Source: Pedococcus_A sp963730585 (GTDB taxonomy: Bacteria > Actinomycetota > Actinomycetes > Actinomycetales > Dermatophilaceae). Taken from it: a DNA stretch of 64,000 bases. A program made the translations under genes and the position numbers. Where the stretch lies: contig CAVSSL010000011.1 in NCBI GenBank assembly GCA_963730585.1, positions 372,001-436,000 on the forward strand, written 5' to 3'. The notes under the pieces were generated by a model. It had not been told where the DNA came from, ran no database searches, and saw only the letters and a list, made by a program, of their open reading frames with translations. Position 1 is the stretch's first letter; every line of letters starts with the position of its first letter. Shown piece by piece: positions 1-8,128 of the stretch.

Positions 1-249
1 GGCGTCAGCCTGACCGTCGCGTCCGTCGACGACGACACCTTCACCGTCTCGCTCATCCCGACGACGCTCGAGCTGACGACCTTGGGGCACAAGGGCGTCG
101 GTGACCCGGTCAACCTCGAGGTCGACGTGCTGGCGAAGTACGTCGAGCGACTGCTGGGGGCGACAGCCACCTTCACAGCCGCGACCCCCGTCTCCAGCCC
201 TGCCGCGGAACCCGCCGCGGCCGCCACCACTGCGAAGGACCCCGCATGA
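1..249 (+). CDS. ribE: riboflavin synthase alpha chain, C-terminal part (5' end outside window)
   Basis: This is the last 82 codons of a gene cut by the window edge. The frame opens with GVSLTV, followed by a segment ending in LGHKGVGDPVNLEVDVLAKY. That segment matches the end of the second lumazine-binding repeat of riboflavin synthase, the enzyme that dismutates two 6,7-dimethyl-8-ribityllumazine molecules into riboflavin and 5-amino-6-ribitylaminouracil in the cytoplasm. After the conserved VERLL the protein carries an Ala/Thr/Pro-rich tail of about 30 residues that looks disordered. The stop codon overlaps the next start (ATGA), so translation is probably coupled to the transporter gene that follows. 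The order ribE-ribM-ribAB-ribH supports the call. Confidence 0.93.
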   Translation, partial: GVSLTVASVDDDTFTVSLIPTTLELTTLGHKGVGDPVNLEVDVLAKYVERLLGATATFTAATPVSSPAAEPAAAATTAKDPA

Positions 250-950
250 ACCTGCTGAAGTGGCTCTACGAGGCGCACGTGACCATCGCCGGCCACGACA
301 TCGCCTGGCGCGAGATCATCGGCAACGGCTTCGGCTTCGCGTCCGCCATCGGTGGCCTGCGCCGCCGCGTCTGGGCGTGGCCGGTGGGCATCGTCGGCAA
401 CGTGCTGCTGTTCACGGTCTTCATCGCCGCGACCTTCGACGCGCAGGCGCAGCAGCCGCTGTTCGGCCAGGCAGGCCGCCAGGTCTTCTTCATCATCACG
501 AGCATCTACGGCTGGTGGCGCTGGAACGAGCACAAGAAGGCCCGCCACGACGCGAGCGGCCACGCGATCACGCCGCGCTGGGCAACGGCCCGCGAGCGCA
601 CGGCATACCTGCTGGGCGCCGCCGGCGGTGTGGTGCTCCTGCAGTGGGTGTTCTCCGTCGTCGGCGCGGGCTGGCCGGCGCCGCGCTGGTACTACTGGTG
701 TGACGCCTGGATCTTCGTCGGCTCGATGGTGGCGACCTACGCGATGGCGCGCGGCTGGAACGACTTCTGGCTGGCCTGGATCGCGGTCGACCTCGTGGGC
801 GTGCCGCTGCTGTGGCACTCCGGCTACTACCCGACGGCGATCCTCTTCATCGTCTACGGCGCCCTGGTCGTCTACGGGTTCCTCGTGTGGCTGCGCGCCT
901 CACGGGAAGAGGGCGCACCCACCCCCGAGCTGCAGGAGGCACGCGCATGA
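246..950 (+). CDS. ribM: PnuC-family riboflavin transporter RibM (PnuX)
   Basis: A 234-residue polytopic membrane protein of the PnuC family. It has several hydrophobic helices and the family's tryptophan-rich signature IYGWWRW around residues 87-93. PnuC proteins move nicotinamide riboside or related compounds by facilitated diffusion. The rib-operon branch (RibM/PnuX of Corynebacterium glutamicum and Streptomyces davawensis) moves riboflavin. Here the gene sits between ribE and ribAB with 4-base ATGA overlaps on both sides, the same order as the streptomycete operon, so riboflavin is the likely substrate. That is inference from context, because the sequence alone does not exclude nicotinamide riboside. 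Confidence 0.88.
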   Translation: MNLLKWLYEAHVTIAGHDIAWREIIGNGFGFASAIGGLRRRVWAWPVGIVGNVLLFTVFIAATFDAQAQQPLFGQAGRQVFFIITSIYGWWRWNEHKKARHDASGHAITPRWATARERTAYLLGAAGGVVLLQWVFSVVGAGWPAPRWYYWCDAWIFVGSMVATYAMARGWNDFWLAWIAVDLVGVPLLWHSGYYPTAILFIVYGALVVYGFLVWLRASREEGAPTPELQEARA

Positions 951-2173
951 GCAGGCTGTCGACCGTCGAGGAGGCCCTCGCCGCGCTGCGGGCCGGGCGG
1001 CCCGTGCTCGTGACCGACGACGAGGACCGCGAGAACGAGGGCGACGTCATCCTCGCCGCCGAGACCCTGACCGCGGAGTGGATGGCGTGGGCGATCCGCC
1101 ACACCTCTGGGTACATCTGCGCGCCGATGCCCAACGCCGTCGCCGACCGGCTGGACCTGCCTCTCATGGTCGCCGACAACCGCGACCCGCTCCGGACCGC
1201 CTACACGGTGACGGTCGACGCCGCCGAGGGCGTCACGACAGGCATCTCCGCGGCCGACCGCGCCCACACCGTGCGCACGCTGGCCGACCCGGCAGCGGCG
1301 GCCGAGAGCCTGATCCGTCCCGGCCACGTCGTGCCGCTGCGCGCCAAGGACGGTGGTGTCCTCGTGCGCCCGGGGCACACCGAGGCGACCGTCGACCTGT
1401 GCCGCCTGGCCGGGCTCGCACCCGTCGGAGCCATCGGCGAGCTGGTCAACGACGACGGCACGATGATGCGCCTGCCCGACGTGCTCGAGCTGGGTGCGGA
1501 GCACGACCTGGCGGTCATCACCATCGCCCAGCTCGTCGCCTGGCGGCAGCGGCACGACCGGGTCGAGCGGCTCGCCGAGACGGTGCTGCCCACCGAGCAC
1601 GGCACCTTCACCGTGACCGGCTTCCGTGACGTCATCACCGGCGACGAGCACCTCGCGCTGGTGAGCCCCCGCGGGCTCGGTGGGAAGGCCCCGCTGGTGC
1701 GCCTGCACTCCGAGTGCCTCACCGGGGACGTCCTCGGTTCGATGCGCTGCGACTGCGGTCCCCAGCTGCAGCGGGCGCTGCAGCGCGTCGCGGTCGAGGG
1801 CGGCATCGTCGTCTACCTGCGCGGCCACGAGGGCCGCGGTGTCGGACTGCTCGCGAAGCTGCAGGCCTACGCCCTGCAGGACGCCGGCCTCGACACCGTC
1901 GACGCCCAGGTCGAGCTCGGCCTGCCCATCGACGCCCGCGAGTATGCCGCGGGGGCGGCCATCCTCACCGAGCTCGGTCTCGAGGCAGTGCGCCTGCTGA
2001 CCAACAACCCGATGAAGGTGAACGCCATGAGGGAGCACGGGATCCGCGTGGCCGCGGTCGAGCGCATCAGCATCGCGCCGCTGGCCACCAACGAGGTCTA
2101 CCTGCGCACCAAGCGCGACCGGATGGGCCACGACCTGGTGCTCGACCCGGAGGACAAGGGGGCCACGGCATGA
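947..2173 (+). CDS. ribAB: bifunctional 3,4-dihydroxy-2-butanone-4-phosphate synthase / GTP cyclohydrolase II
   Basis: A 408-residue fusion that supplies both precursors of lumazine. Residues 1-205 are the DHBP synthase domain, with the acidic active-site motif DDEDRENEGD near residues 24-33 and the HTSGYICAPM segment. Residues from about 206 to the end are the GTP cyclohydrolase II domain, with the zinc ligands Cys257, Cys268 and Cys270 in the ECLTGDVLGSMRCDCG region, GHEGRGVGLLAK, and a late LLTNNPMK segment. Length matches the fused family. The start is the ATG that overlaps the ribM stop, and the gene's stop overlaps the ribH ATG, so all three are translationally coupled. Confidence 0.96.
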   Translation: MSRLSTVEEALAALRAGRPVLVTDDEDRENEGDVILAAETLTAEWMAWAIRHTSGYICAPMPNAVADRLDLPLMVADNRDPLRTAYTVTVDAAEGVTTGISAADRAHTVRTLADPAAAAESLIRPGHVVPLRAKDGGVLVRPGHTEATVDLCRLAGLAPVGAIGELVNDDGTMMRLPDVLELGAEHDLAVITIAQLVAWRQRHDRVERLAETVLPTEHGTFTVTGFRDVITGDEHLALVSPRGLGGKAPLVRLHSECLTGDVLGSMRCDCGPQLQRALQRVAVEGGIVVYLRGHEGRGVGLLAKLQAYALQDAGLDTVDAQVELGLPIDAREYAAGAAILTELGLEAVRLLTNNPMKVNAMREHGIRVAAVERISIAPLATNEVYLRTKRDRMGHDLVLDPEDKGATA

Positions 2174-2643
2174 GCGGCCACGGGGCTCCCACCGTCACCG
2201 TCGACGCCACCGGACTGCGAGTGGCGATCGTCGCGGCGTCGTGGCACACGACGGTCATGGACGGGCTGGTCGCCGGTGCCCAGCGCGGGCTCGCCGACGC
2301 CGGCGTCACCGACGTCCCCCTCGTCCGGGTGCCCGGCACGGTGGAGCTCAGCGTCGCGTGCGCACGTCTCGCGCCGGCATACGACGCGCTGGTCGCGCTC
2401 GGTGTCGTGATCCGCGGTGGCACACCGCACTTCGACTACGTCTGCTCCGGCGTGACCCACGGGCTGACCGACGTCAGCGTGCGCACCGGGGTGCCCATCG
2501 GGTTCGGTGTGCTCACCTGCGACGACGAGGCGCAGGCCCTCGACCGCGCCGGCCTGCCCGGCTCCGCGGAGGACAAGGGCCACGAGGCCGCCACCGCGGC
2601 GGTCGCGACGGCGGTCACCCTCAAGGAGCTCACCAGGTCCTGA
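2170..2643 (+). CDS. ribH: 6,7-dimethyl-8-ribityllumazine synthase
   Basis: A 157-residue lumazine synthase. It condenses 5-amino-6-ribitylaminouracil with 3,4-dihydroxy-2-butanone 4-phosphate. Visible family features are VAIVAASWH at the N-terminal ribityl-uracil site, VPGTVELSVA, and GVVIRGGTPHFDYVCSGVTHG, which contains the catalytic His. It is the last gene of the rib operon, coupled to ribAB by an ATGA overlap. Forty-two bases separate it from fbiC, which has its own apparent promoter and consumes the same aminouracil intermediate. Confidence 0.96.
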   Translation: MSGHGAPTVTVDATGLRVAIVAASWHTTVMDGLVAGAQRGLADAGVTDVPLVRVPGTVELSVACARLAPAYDALVALGVVIRGGTPHFDYVCSGVTHGLTDVSVRTGVPIGFGVLTCDDEAQALDRAGLPGSAEDKGHEAATAAVATAVTLKELTRS

Positions 2644-2673
2644 CCCCGGTGGGTCCGCCGTCCCCACGCTCGT

Positions 2674-2679
2674 TAGCCT
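2674..2679 (+). promoter_or_regulatory. -10 box TAGCCT of fbiC, probably leaderless
   Basis: TAGCCT (consensus TANNNT) ends 6 bases before the fbiC ATG. With this spacing transcription would start at or next to the start codon, and no Shine-Dalgarno sequence is visible. Confidence 0.6.
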
Positions 2680-2685
2680 GCCCGG

Positions 2686-5196
2686 ATGAGCGACAACGCC
2701 ATGCGCCGTGCCCTCGCCCGCGCCCGTGACGGCAAGAGCATCGACGCGGCGGAGGCGCTGACCCTGCTGGGGGCCCGTGGCGAGGACCTGGAGTCGCTCT
2801 TCGCGGCCACCACGCGGGTCCGGGACGCCGCGATGGCTGCGGCGGGCCGCCCGGGTGTGGTGACCTACTCGCGCAAGGTGTTCATCCCGCTCACCCGGCT
2901 GTGCCGCGACCGCTGCCACTACTGCACGTTCGCCACGGTGCCGCACCGGCTGCCCGCGGCGTTCCTGTCGCCCGACGAGGTGCTCGAGATCGCCCGCGCC
3001 GGTGCGGCCCAGGGGTGCAAGGAGGCGCTGTTCACGCTCGGGGACCGGCCCGAGGACCGCTGGCCGGCCGCCCGCGAGTGGCTCGACGCCCATGGCTACG
3101 ACGACACCCTCTCCTACGTGCGCGCGATGGCGGTGCGGGTGCTGGAGGAGACGGGGCTGCTCCCGCACCTGAACCCCGGCGTGATGACCTGGTCGGACCT
3201 GCAGCGGCTCAAGCCCGTGGCGCCGTCCATGGGCATGATGCTGGAGACGACGTCTCGTCGGCTGTTCGAGGAGCGCACCGGCCCCCACTACGGCTCGCCC
3301 GACAAGGACCCCGCCGTGCGGCTGCGGGTGCTCGAGGACGCCGGGCGGGTCGGCGTCCCGTTCACGACCGGCCTGCTCGTCGGCATCGGCGAGACCGCCG
3401 AGGAGCGGCTCGACGGGATCCTGGCGATCCGCAGGGTGGCCCGGGAGTACGGCGCGGTCCAGGAGTGCATCGTGCAGAACTTCCGCGCCAAGGACGACAC
3501 CGCCATGCGCGCGGTGCCCGACCTCGGCACCGGGGAGTACCTCGCCACGATCGCGGTGACCCGCCTCCTGCTCGGGCCGTCGGTGAGCGTGCAGGCCCCG
3601 CCGAACCTCTCGGACCCCGCGGAGGTCGCCCGGCTGCTCGCGGCCGGGGTCGACGACTGGGGCGGCGTCTCACCGGTGACGCCCGACCACGTCAACCCCG
3701 AGCGGCCCTGGCCCGAGGTCGAGAGCCTCGCCCGGTGGACCGCCGAGTCGGGACTGCGGCTGGGGGAGCGGCTCACCGCACACCCACGCTTCGTGCTCGG
3801 GGCCCTGCGCGACGACCAGTCGTGGATCGACCCGCGGCTCCACCCGCACGTCGCCGCCCTCGCCGACCCCACGACGGGCCTGGCCCTCGAGGGCGCCCGA
3901 CCGCAGGGCCTCCCGTGGCAGGAGCCCGACGGTGGCGTCGCCGAGACGGGGGCCGGCACCGGTCGCACCGCGCTGCACCGCGAGGTCGACGAGTCCGGGC
4001 GCTCGGCCGACCGGCGCAGCGACTTCGACGAGGTCTACGGCGACTGGTCGGAGGTCGCCGGGCGCATCGAGGCTCCCGCGACGGTCCTCACCTCCGATGC
4101 CCGTGCCGCGCTGGCGCGGGCGGAGTCCGACCCGGCAGGCCTGTCGGACGACGACTACCTCGCCCTGCTCACCTGCGACGGGTCGGACCTCGAAGGCCTG
4201 GCCACCCTCGCCGACGCGCTGCGCCGGGCGGTCGTCGGCGACGCCGTCACCTACGTCGTGAACCGCAACATCAACTTCACCAACGTCTGCTACGTCGGGT
4301 GCCGGTTCTGTGCCTTCGCCCAGCGCAAGAGCGACGCCGACGCCTACACGCTCTCGCTGGAGGAGGTCGGGGCGCGAGCGGCCGAGGCGCAGGCGCTCGG
4401 CGCCACGGAGGTCTGCCTCCAGGGTGGGATCTCGCCGGACCTCAAGGGCAGCGCCTACGCCGACATCGTGCGGGCGGTCAAGCGAGCGGCTCCCGGCATC
4501 CACGTGCACGCCTTCTCCCCGATGGAGATCGCCACGGCGTCGGCCAAGGCGGGCGTGTCGCCCCGAGCGTGGCTGGAGGAGCTCAAGGACGCCGGGCTCG
4601 ACTCCATCCCCGGCACGGCGGCCGAGATCCTCGACGACGAGGTGAGGTGGGTCCTCACGAAGGGCAAGCTGCCCGCCGCGCAGTGGGTCGAGATCGTCGA
4701 GACGGCGCACCAGCTGGGCATCCCGAGCAGCTCGACGATGATGTACGGCCATGTGGACCACCCGCGGCACTGGGTGGGGCACCTGCGCACCCTGACCGCC
4801 CTGCAGGACCGGAGCGGCGGCTTCACCGAGTTCGTGCCACTGCCCTTCGTGCACACCAACGCGCCGGTCTACCTCGCGGGGCTGTCGCGCCCCGGCCCGA
4901 CGCTGCGCGACAACCGCGCGGTCCACGCCGTGGCCAGGCTCATGCTGCACGGCCGCATCGACAACGTGCAGACATCGTGGGTCAAGCTCGGGGTCGAGGG
5001 CACCCGCGCGATGCTCACCGGCGGCGCGAACGACCTCGGCGGCACGTTGATGGAGGAGACGATCAGCCGCATGGCCGGGTCGGGGCACGGGTCGGCCAAG
5101 ACGGTGGCCGAGCTCACCGATGTGGCAGCCGGCATCGGCAGGCCGGTGCGCGAGCGCACCACCACCTACGGGCGGGCGCCGGTCCGCGTGCCGTGA
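2686..5196 (+). CDS. fbiC: FO synthase (CofG-CofH fusion, F420 biosynthesis)
   Basis: An 836-residue double radical-SAM enzyme that builds 7,8-didemethyl-8-hydroxy-5-deazariboflavin (FO), the chromophore of cofactor F420, from tyrosine and 5-amino-6-ribitylaminouracil. The N-terminal CofG-like half has the CX3CX2C iron-sulfur motif at Cys73, Cys77 and Cys80 (CRDRCHYC). The CofH-like half has a second one at Cys535, Cys539 and Cys542 (CYVGCRFC). Length is as expected for actinobacterial FbiC. The start is the ATG 6 bases after a TAGCCT box. Its place directly after ribH makes sense because both enzymes draw on the same pyrimidine intermediate. The gene implies that the organism makes F420. Confidence 0.97.
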   Translation: MSDNAMRRALARARDGKSIDAAEALTLLGARGEDLESLFAATTRVRDAAMAAAGRPGVVTYSRKVFIPLTRLCRDRCHYCTFATVPHRLPAAFLSPDEVLEIARAGAAQGCKEALFTLGDRPEDRWPAAREWLDAHGYDDTLSYVRAMAVRVLEETGLLPHLNPGVMTWSDLQRLKPVAPSMGMMLETTSRRLFEERTGPHYGSPDKDPAVRLRVLEDAGRVGVPFTTGLLVGIGETAEERLDGILAIRRVAREYGAVQECIVQNFRAKDDTAMRAVPDLGTGEYLATIAVTRLLLGPSVSVQAPPNLSDPAEVARLLAAGVDDWGGVSPVTPDHVNPERPWPEVESLARWTAESGLRLGERLTAHPRFVLGALRDDQSWIDPRLHPHVAALADPTTGLALEGARPQGLPWQEPDGGVAETGAGTGRTALHREVDESGRSADRRSDFDEVYGDWSEVAGRIEAPATVLTSDARAALARAESDPAGLSDDDYLALLTCDGSDLEGLATLADALRRAVVGDAVTYVVNRNINFTNVCYVGCRFCAFAQRKSDADAYTLSLEEVGARAAEAQALGATEVCLQGGISPDLKGSAYADIVRAVKRAAPGIHVHAFSPMEIATASAKAGVSPRAWLEELKDAGLDSIPGTAAEILDDEVRWVLTKGKLPAAQWVEIVETAHQLGIPSSSTMMYGHVDHPRHWVGHLRTLTALQDRSGGFTEFVPLPFVHTNAPVYLAGLSRPGPTLRDNRAVHAVARLMLHGRIDNVQTSWVKLGVEGTRAMLTGGANDLGGTLMEETISRMAGSGHGSAKTVAELTDVAAGIGRPVRERTTTYGRAPVRVP

Positions 5197-5212
5197 CGTC
5201 GCGCTGGCCCCG

Positions 5213-5218
5213 TACCCT
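5213..5218 (+). promoter_or_regulatory. -10 box TACCCT of hisE, probably leaderless
   Basis: TACCCT lies exactly 6 bases before the hisE GTG. It fits the leaderless TANNNT pattern seen throughout the window and fixes the GTG as the likely start. Confidence 0.6.
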
Positions 5219-5224
5219 TGTCCC

Positions 5225-5488
5225 GTGAAGACTTTCGATGACCTGTACGCCGAGCTGACGGAGAAGGTGGCGACCCGGCCCGAGGGCTCTGGGACCGTCG
5301 CCGCCGTGGACGCCGGCGTGCATGCCATCGGCAAGAAGATCGTCGAGGAGGCCGCCGAGGTGTGGATGGCCGCCGAGCACGAGGGCAAGGAGCGCGCGGC
5401 CGAGGAGATCAGCCAGCTGCTCTACCACCTGCAGGTGCTCATGCAGGCCTGCGACATCACCCTCGACGACGTCTACGCACACCTCTAG
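5225..5488 (+). CDS. hisE: phosphoribosyl-ATP diphosphatase
   Basis: An 87-residue protein that catalyses the second step of histidine synthesis, hydrolysing phosphoribosyl-ATP to phosphoribosyl-AMP and pyrophosphate. Family features are the all-alpha MazG-like fold with KKIVEEAAEVWMAA and the acidic EEISQLLYHLQVLM helix that binds magnesium. Only the stand-alone HisE domain is present, because HisI is a separate gene at 19346, as is usual in Actinobacteria. The GTG start is supported by the TACCCT box 6 bases upstream. hisG follows after 12 bases, so the two form a short operon. Confidence 0.94.
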   Translation: MKTFDDLYAELTEKVATRPEGSGTVAAVDAGVHAIGKKIVEEAAEVWMAAEHEGKERAAEEISQLLYHLQVLMQACDITLDDVYAHL

Positions 5489-5500
5489 GAACCATCACCC

Positions 5501-6346
5501 ATGCTGCGAATTGCCGTGCCCAACAAGGGCTCCCTGGCCGAGTCCTCCGCCGAGATGCTGCGCGAGGCGGGCTACCGGGTCCGTCGGGACTCCAAGGAGC
5601 TCGTGCTCATCGACGCCGACAACGAGGTCGAGTTCTTCTACCTGCGGCCACGTGACATCGCGGTCTACGTCGGCTCCGGCACCGTCGACTGCGGCATCAC
5701 CGGCCGCGACCTGCTCCTCGACTCCGGCAGCGCCGCGATCGAGGTCATGACGCTCGGCTTCGGCGCCTCGACGTTCCGGTATGCCGGGCGGCCGGGGCAG
5801 TGCGCCAGCGTCGCCGACATCGCGGGCCACCGGGTGGCGACCAGCTACGCAGGGCTGGTGGAGAAGCATCTCGCCGACCACGGCGTCAGCGCGCAGGTCG
5901 TGCGCCTCGACGGCGCGGTCGAGACCGCGATCACCCTCGGCGTCGCCGACGTCATCGCCGACGTCGTCGAGACGGGTGCAACGCTGCGCAGCCAGGGCCT
6001 CGAGGTGTTCGGCGACCCGATCCTGCGCAGCGAGGCGGTGCTGATCCGCCGCGAGGGCAGCCACGAGACGGCTGCGGTCGAGGTGCTGCGCCGCCGGCTC
6101 ACCGGCGTCATCACCGCCCGCCACTACGTCATGCTCGACTACGACGTGCCGGCATCGCTGGTGGAGCAGGCCTGCGCGATCACGCCCGGCCTGGAGTCAC
6201 CGACGGTCTCGCCCCTGCAGAACAAGGAGTGGGCTGCGGTGCGGGCCATGGTGCCGCGCAACCGCACCAACGCGATCATGGACGAGCTCTACGACCTCGG
6301 GGCGCGCGCCATCCTGGTGACCGACATCGCCGCATGCCGGCTCTAG
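5501..6346 (+). CDS. hisG: ATP phosphoribosyltransferase (long form)
   Basis: A 281-residue HisG, the first and committed enzyme of histidine synthesis, joining ATP and PRPP. It begins LRIAVPNKGSLAE, typical of the family, and has the PRPP-binding segment around GVADVIADVVETGATLR. The C-terminal region (from about residue 205, with MLDYDVP and SPLQNKEWAAVRAMV) is the ACT-like regulatory domain of the long hexameric form, so feedback inhibition by histidine is expected. It lies 12 bases after hisE in an operon. A small PH-domain membrane protein follows. Confidence 0.96.
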   Translation: MLRIAVPNKGSLAESSAEMLREAGYRVRRDSKELVLIDADNEVEFFYLRPRDIAVYVGSGTVDCGITGRDLLLDSGSAAIEVMTLGFGASTFRYAGRPGQCASVADIAGHRVATSYAGLVEKHLADHGVSAQVVRLDGAVETAITLGVADVIADVVETGATLRSQGLEVFGDPILRSEAVLIRREGSHETAAVEVLRRRLTGVITARHYVMLDYDVPASLVEQACAITPGLESPTVSPLQNKEWAAVRAMVPRNRTNAIMDELYDLGARAILVTDIAACRL

Positions 6347-6357
6347 GCCGGTTGGGC

Positions 6358-6855
6358 GTGTCACAACGAGCAGGGGACGACCCGCAGGACCAGGGCGCGT
6401 TCGCCGCGTTCAGGCCCCGGCGAGGGCGTGCCGTCTCCGCGGGTTTCGCTGCACTGTCGGTGGTCGTCTTCGGGCTGATCGCGGTGCTGCTGCCCGGTCC
6501 AGGGGCTGGGGGCCAGTGGCGGCTGGGCGACCGGATCTTCTTCGCGGCTGTCGGGTTGTCGATCGCGGCCCTGCTGTGGCGCTACGCCACGATCCGCGCG
6601 ACCCCGAACCGCGAGGCGCTGACGGTGCGCAACCTGTTCACCACCCGCACGGTGCCCTGGCAGAGCGTGGTCGACCTGCGCTTCTCGGGCGGGGACCCGT
6701 GGGTCACCCTCGAGCTCGACGACACCGACACCCTCGCCGTGATGGCCGTCCAGAAGGCTGACGGCGCCTTCGGCCGCGCGGAGGCGAGCCGGCTGGCAGC
6801 GCTGATCCAGGCGCTCGGGCCGACCGTGCCGAGCCCCGAGGTCACCTCGGACTGA
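6358..6855 (+). CDS. PH-domain membrane protein downstream of hisG
   Basis: A 165-residue protein. After a charged N-terminus there are two hydrophobic segments, roughly residues 25-45 and 55-75, followed by a bacterial pleckstrin-homology-like domain. The pattern TVRNLFTTRTVPWQSVVDLRFSGG is typical of DUF2581/PH-type proteins. No enzymatic motif is visible. A gene of this type commonly follows hisG in actinobacteria, but its role is unknown. The chosen start is a GTG 11 bases after the hisG stop. The gene converges on the MFS transporter across a 65-base gap that contains a short direct repeat. Confidence 0.75.
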   Translation: MSQRAGDDPQDQGAFAAFRPRRGRAVSAGFAALSVVVFGLIAVLLPGPGAGGQWRLGDRIFFAAVGLSIAALLWRYATIRATPNREALTVRNLFTTRTVPWQSVVDLRFSGGDPWVTLELDDTDTLAVMAVQKADGAFGRAEASRLAALIQALGPTVPSPEVTSD

Positions 6856-6882
6856 AGCGAGGCCCCTCGGAGCGGATGCGCG

Positions 6883-6914
6883 CAGTCGGAGGGGGTGCGC
6901 CCAGTCGGAGGGGG
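6883..6914. repeat. 13-bp direct repeat in a convergent intergenic gap
   Basis: CAGTCGGAGGGGG occurs at 6883-6895 and again at 6902-6914 (19-base period) between the 3' ends of the PH-domain gene and the MFS gene. It is not an inverted repeat, so it does not look like a terminator. Function unknown. Confidence 0.6.
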
Positions 6915-6920
6915 CCGGGA

Positions 6921-8114
6921 TCAGCCGACCCGGCGCAGGCCCGGGCGCAGCTGCCTGACCAGGGCGAGCTGCACGAGCATCACCGCGACGAGCGAGAGCC
7001 ACACCGCGTCGAAGCCGCCGGTGGCGTCGCGGATGGCACCCATGGTGGTGGGGCCGAGCGAGGCGAGGCTGTAGCTGATCAGGAACGCCATGCCGGCGAG
7101 CCTGCCGCTGCCGGACGGCGTCGCCCCGTAGTCGACCAGCAGCACCAGCGCGAGCGAGAAGGCCGCGCCCTGGCCAAGGCCCAGCACCACGGCCCACACC
7201 CAGGGCGCCGCCTCGGGCGCCAACCACAGCCCGAGCAGACCGGCGAGGCCGCACGCGGCCGCGCCGAACAGCAGCAACCGGTGTTCGTGCACCCGGTCGG
7301 TCAGGGTGGGGCCGACCAGTCCGGACACCAGCTGGGCGAAGGAGAACGCCGACAACAGGTAGCCGGCATGGGTGGCGTCCCACCCCCTGGCGACGTAGGT
7401 CGGCGCGAGCCAGGCCAGGGACGAGTAGAACTGCCACGACTGCACCGAGAGGTACGCCGCCACGAGCCAGGCGGTGGTGTGACGCCAGGGGAGCCGGTGG
7501 TCGACCTGGGCGGGAGGGTTGGCGGCCCGGTGCCGGCCGGCGCCACGCGCCACCGGGAACCAGGCGAGCAGCCCGAGGACGCCGAGCAGCGACCACGACG
7601 CGAGGGAGCCCTCCCAGCTGCCCAGCCAGTCGCGCAGCGGCACCGCCAGTGCCGACGACGCGGTGGCTCCGCCCATCATCGCGAACATGTACAGCCCGGT
7701 GACCAGGCCTGAGCGCTGCGGCGGGAAGAGCTCCTTCACCAGGCCGGGGAGCAGGGTGCCACCCACGGCGATGCCGACCCCGGCGACGAACGTCCCGGCA
7801 TACAGCGGCCACACGTGCCCCCCGAAGAAGCGCAGCGCGGTGCCGATGCCCAGGCAGGCGGCGGCGAGCTCGACGGCGCCAGCGGCGCCGATGCGCGCGG
7901 CCAGCTTCTGGGCCGAGGGGGCGAAGACGCCCATGCAGAGCACGGGGAGGGTGGTGAGGGCACCCATGGCGGTGTTCGACAGCCCGAGGTCACTGGAGAT
8001 GGTCTCCACGAGTGGGGGGACGCTGGCCATCACCGTGCGCAGGTTGGCGGCCACGGCGACCAGGCCGAGGACCATGACCCACAGCGGTGGCAGGTGGCGG
8101 CGCTCCGAACTCAC
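6921..8114 (-). CDS. MFS transporter, CynX/NimT-like
   Basis: A 397-residue major facilitator with about 12 hydrophobic segments. The N-terminal run VAANLRTVMASVPPLVETI resembles the CynX/NimT branch, whose members export or import small anions and nitroimidazole-like compounds. The substrate cannot be read from the sequence. The start is the ATG giving MSSERRHLPP just before the first helix. It is transcribed toward the PH-domain gene, and its start lies only 14 bases from the stop of the FUSC gene, so it may be co-transcribed with that gene and the DUF5655 gene. Confidence 0.82.
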   Translation of the reverse strand: MSSERRHLPPLWVMVLGLVAVAANLRTVMASVPPLVETISSDLGLSNTAMGALTTLPVLCMGVFAPSAQKLAARIGAAGAVELAAACLGIGTALRFFGGHVWPLYAGTFVAGVGIAVGGTLLPGLVKELFPPQRSGLVTGLYMFAMMGGATASSALAVPLRDWLGSWEGSLASWSLLGVLGLLAWFPVARGAGRHRAANPPAQVDHRLPWRHTTAWLVAAYLSVQSWQFYSSLAWLAPTYVARGWDATHAGYLLSAFSFAQLVSGLVGPTLTDRVHEHRLLLFGAAACGLAGLLGLWLAPEAAPWVWAVVLGLGQGAAFSLALVLLVDYGATPSGSGRLAGMAFLISYSLASLGPTTMGAIRDATGGFDAVWLSLVAVMLVQLALVRQLRPGLRRVG

Positions 8115-8128
8115 TGGCGCAGTCTGCC

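Noticed and set aside
872..2131. Long minus-strand open frame opposite ribAB (and similar ones opposite fbiC, gltB, polA and the AftD genes)
   Set aside because: High GC leaves few stops on the opposite strand. These frames have biased His/Arg/Gly composition, no family resemblance, and lie wholly over well-recognised genes.
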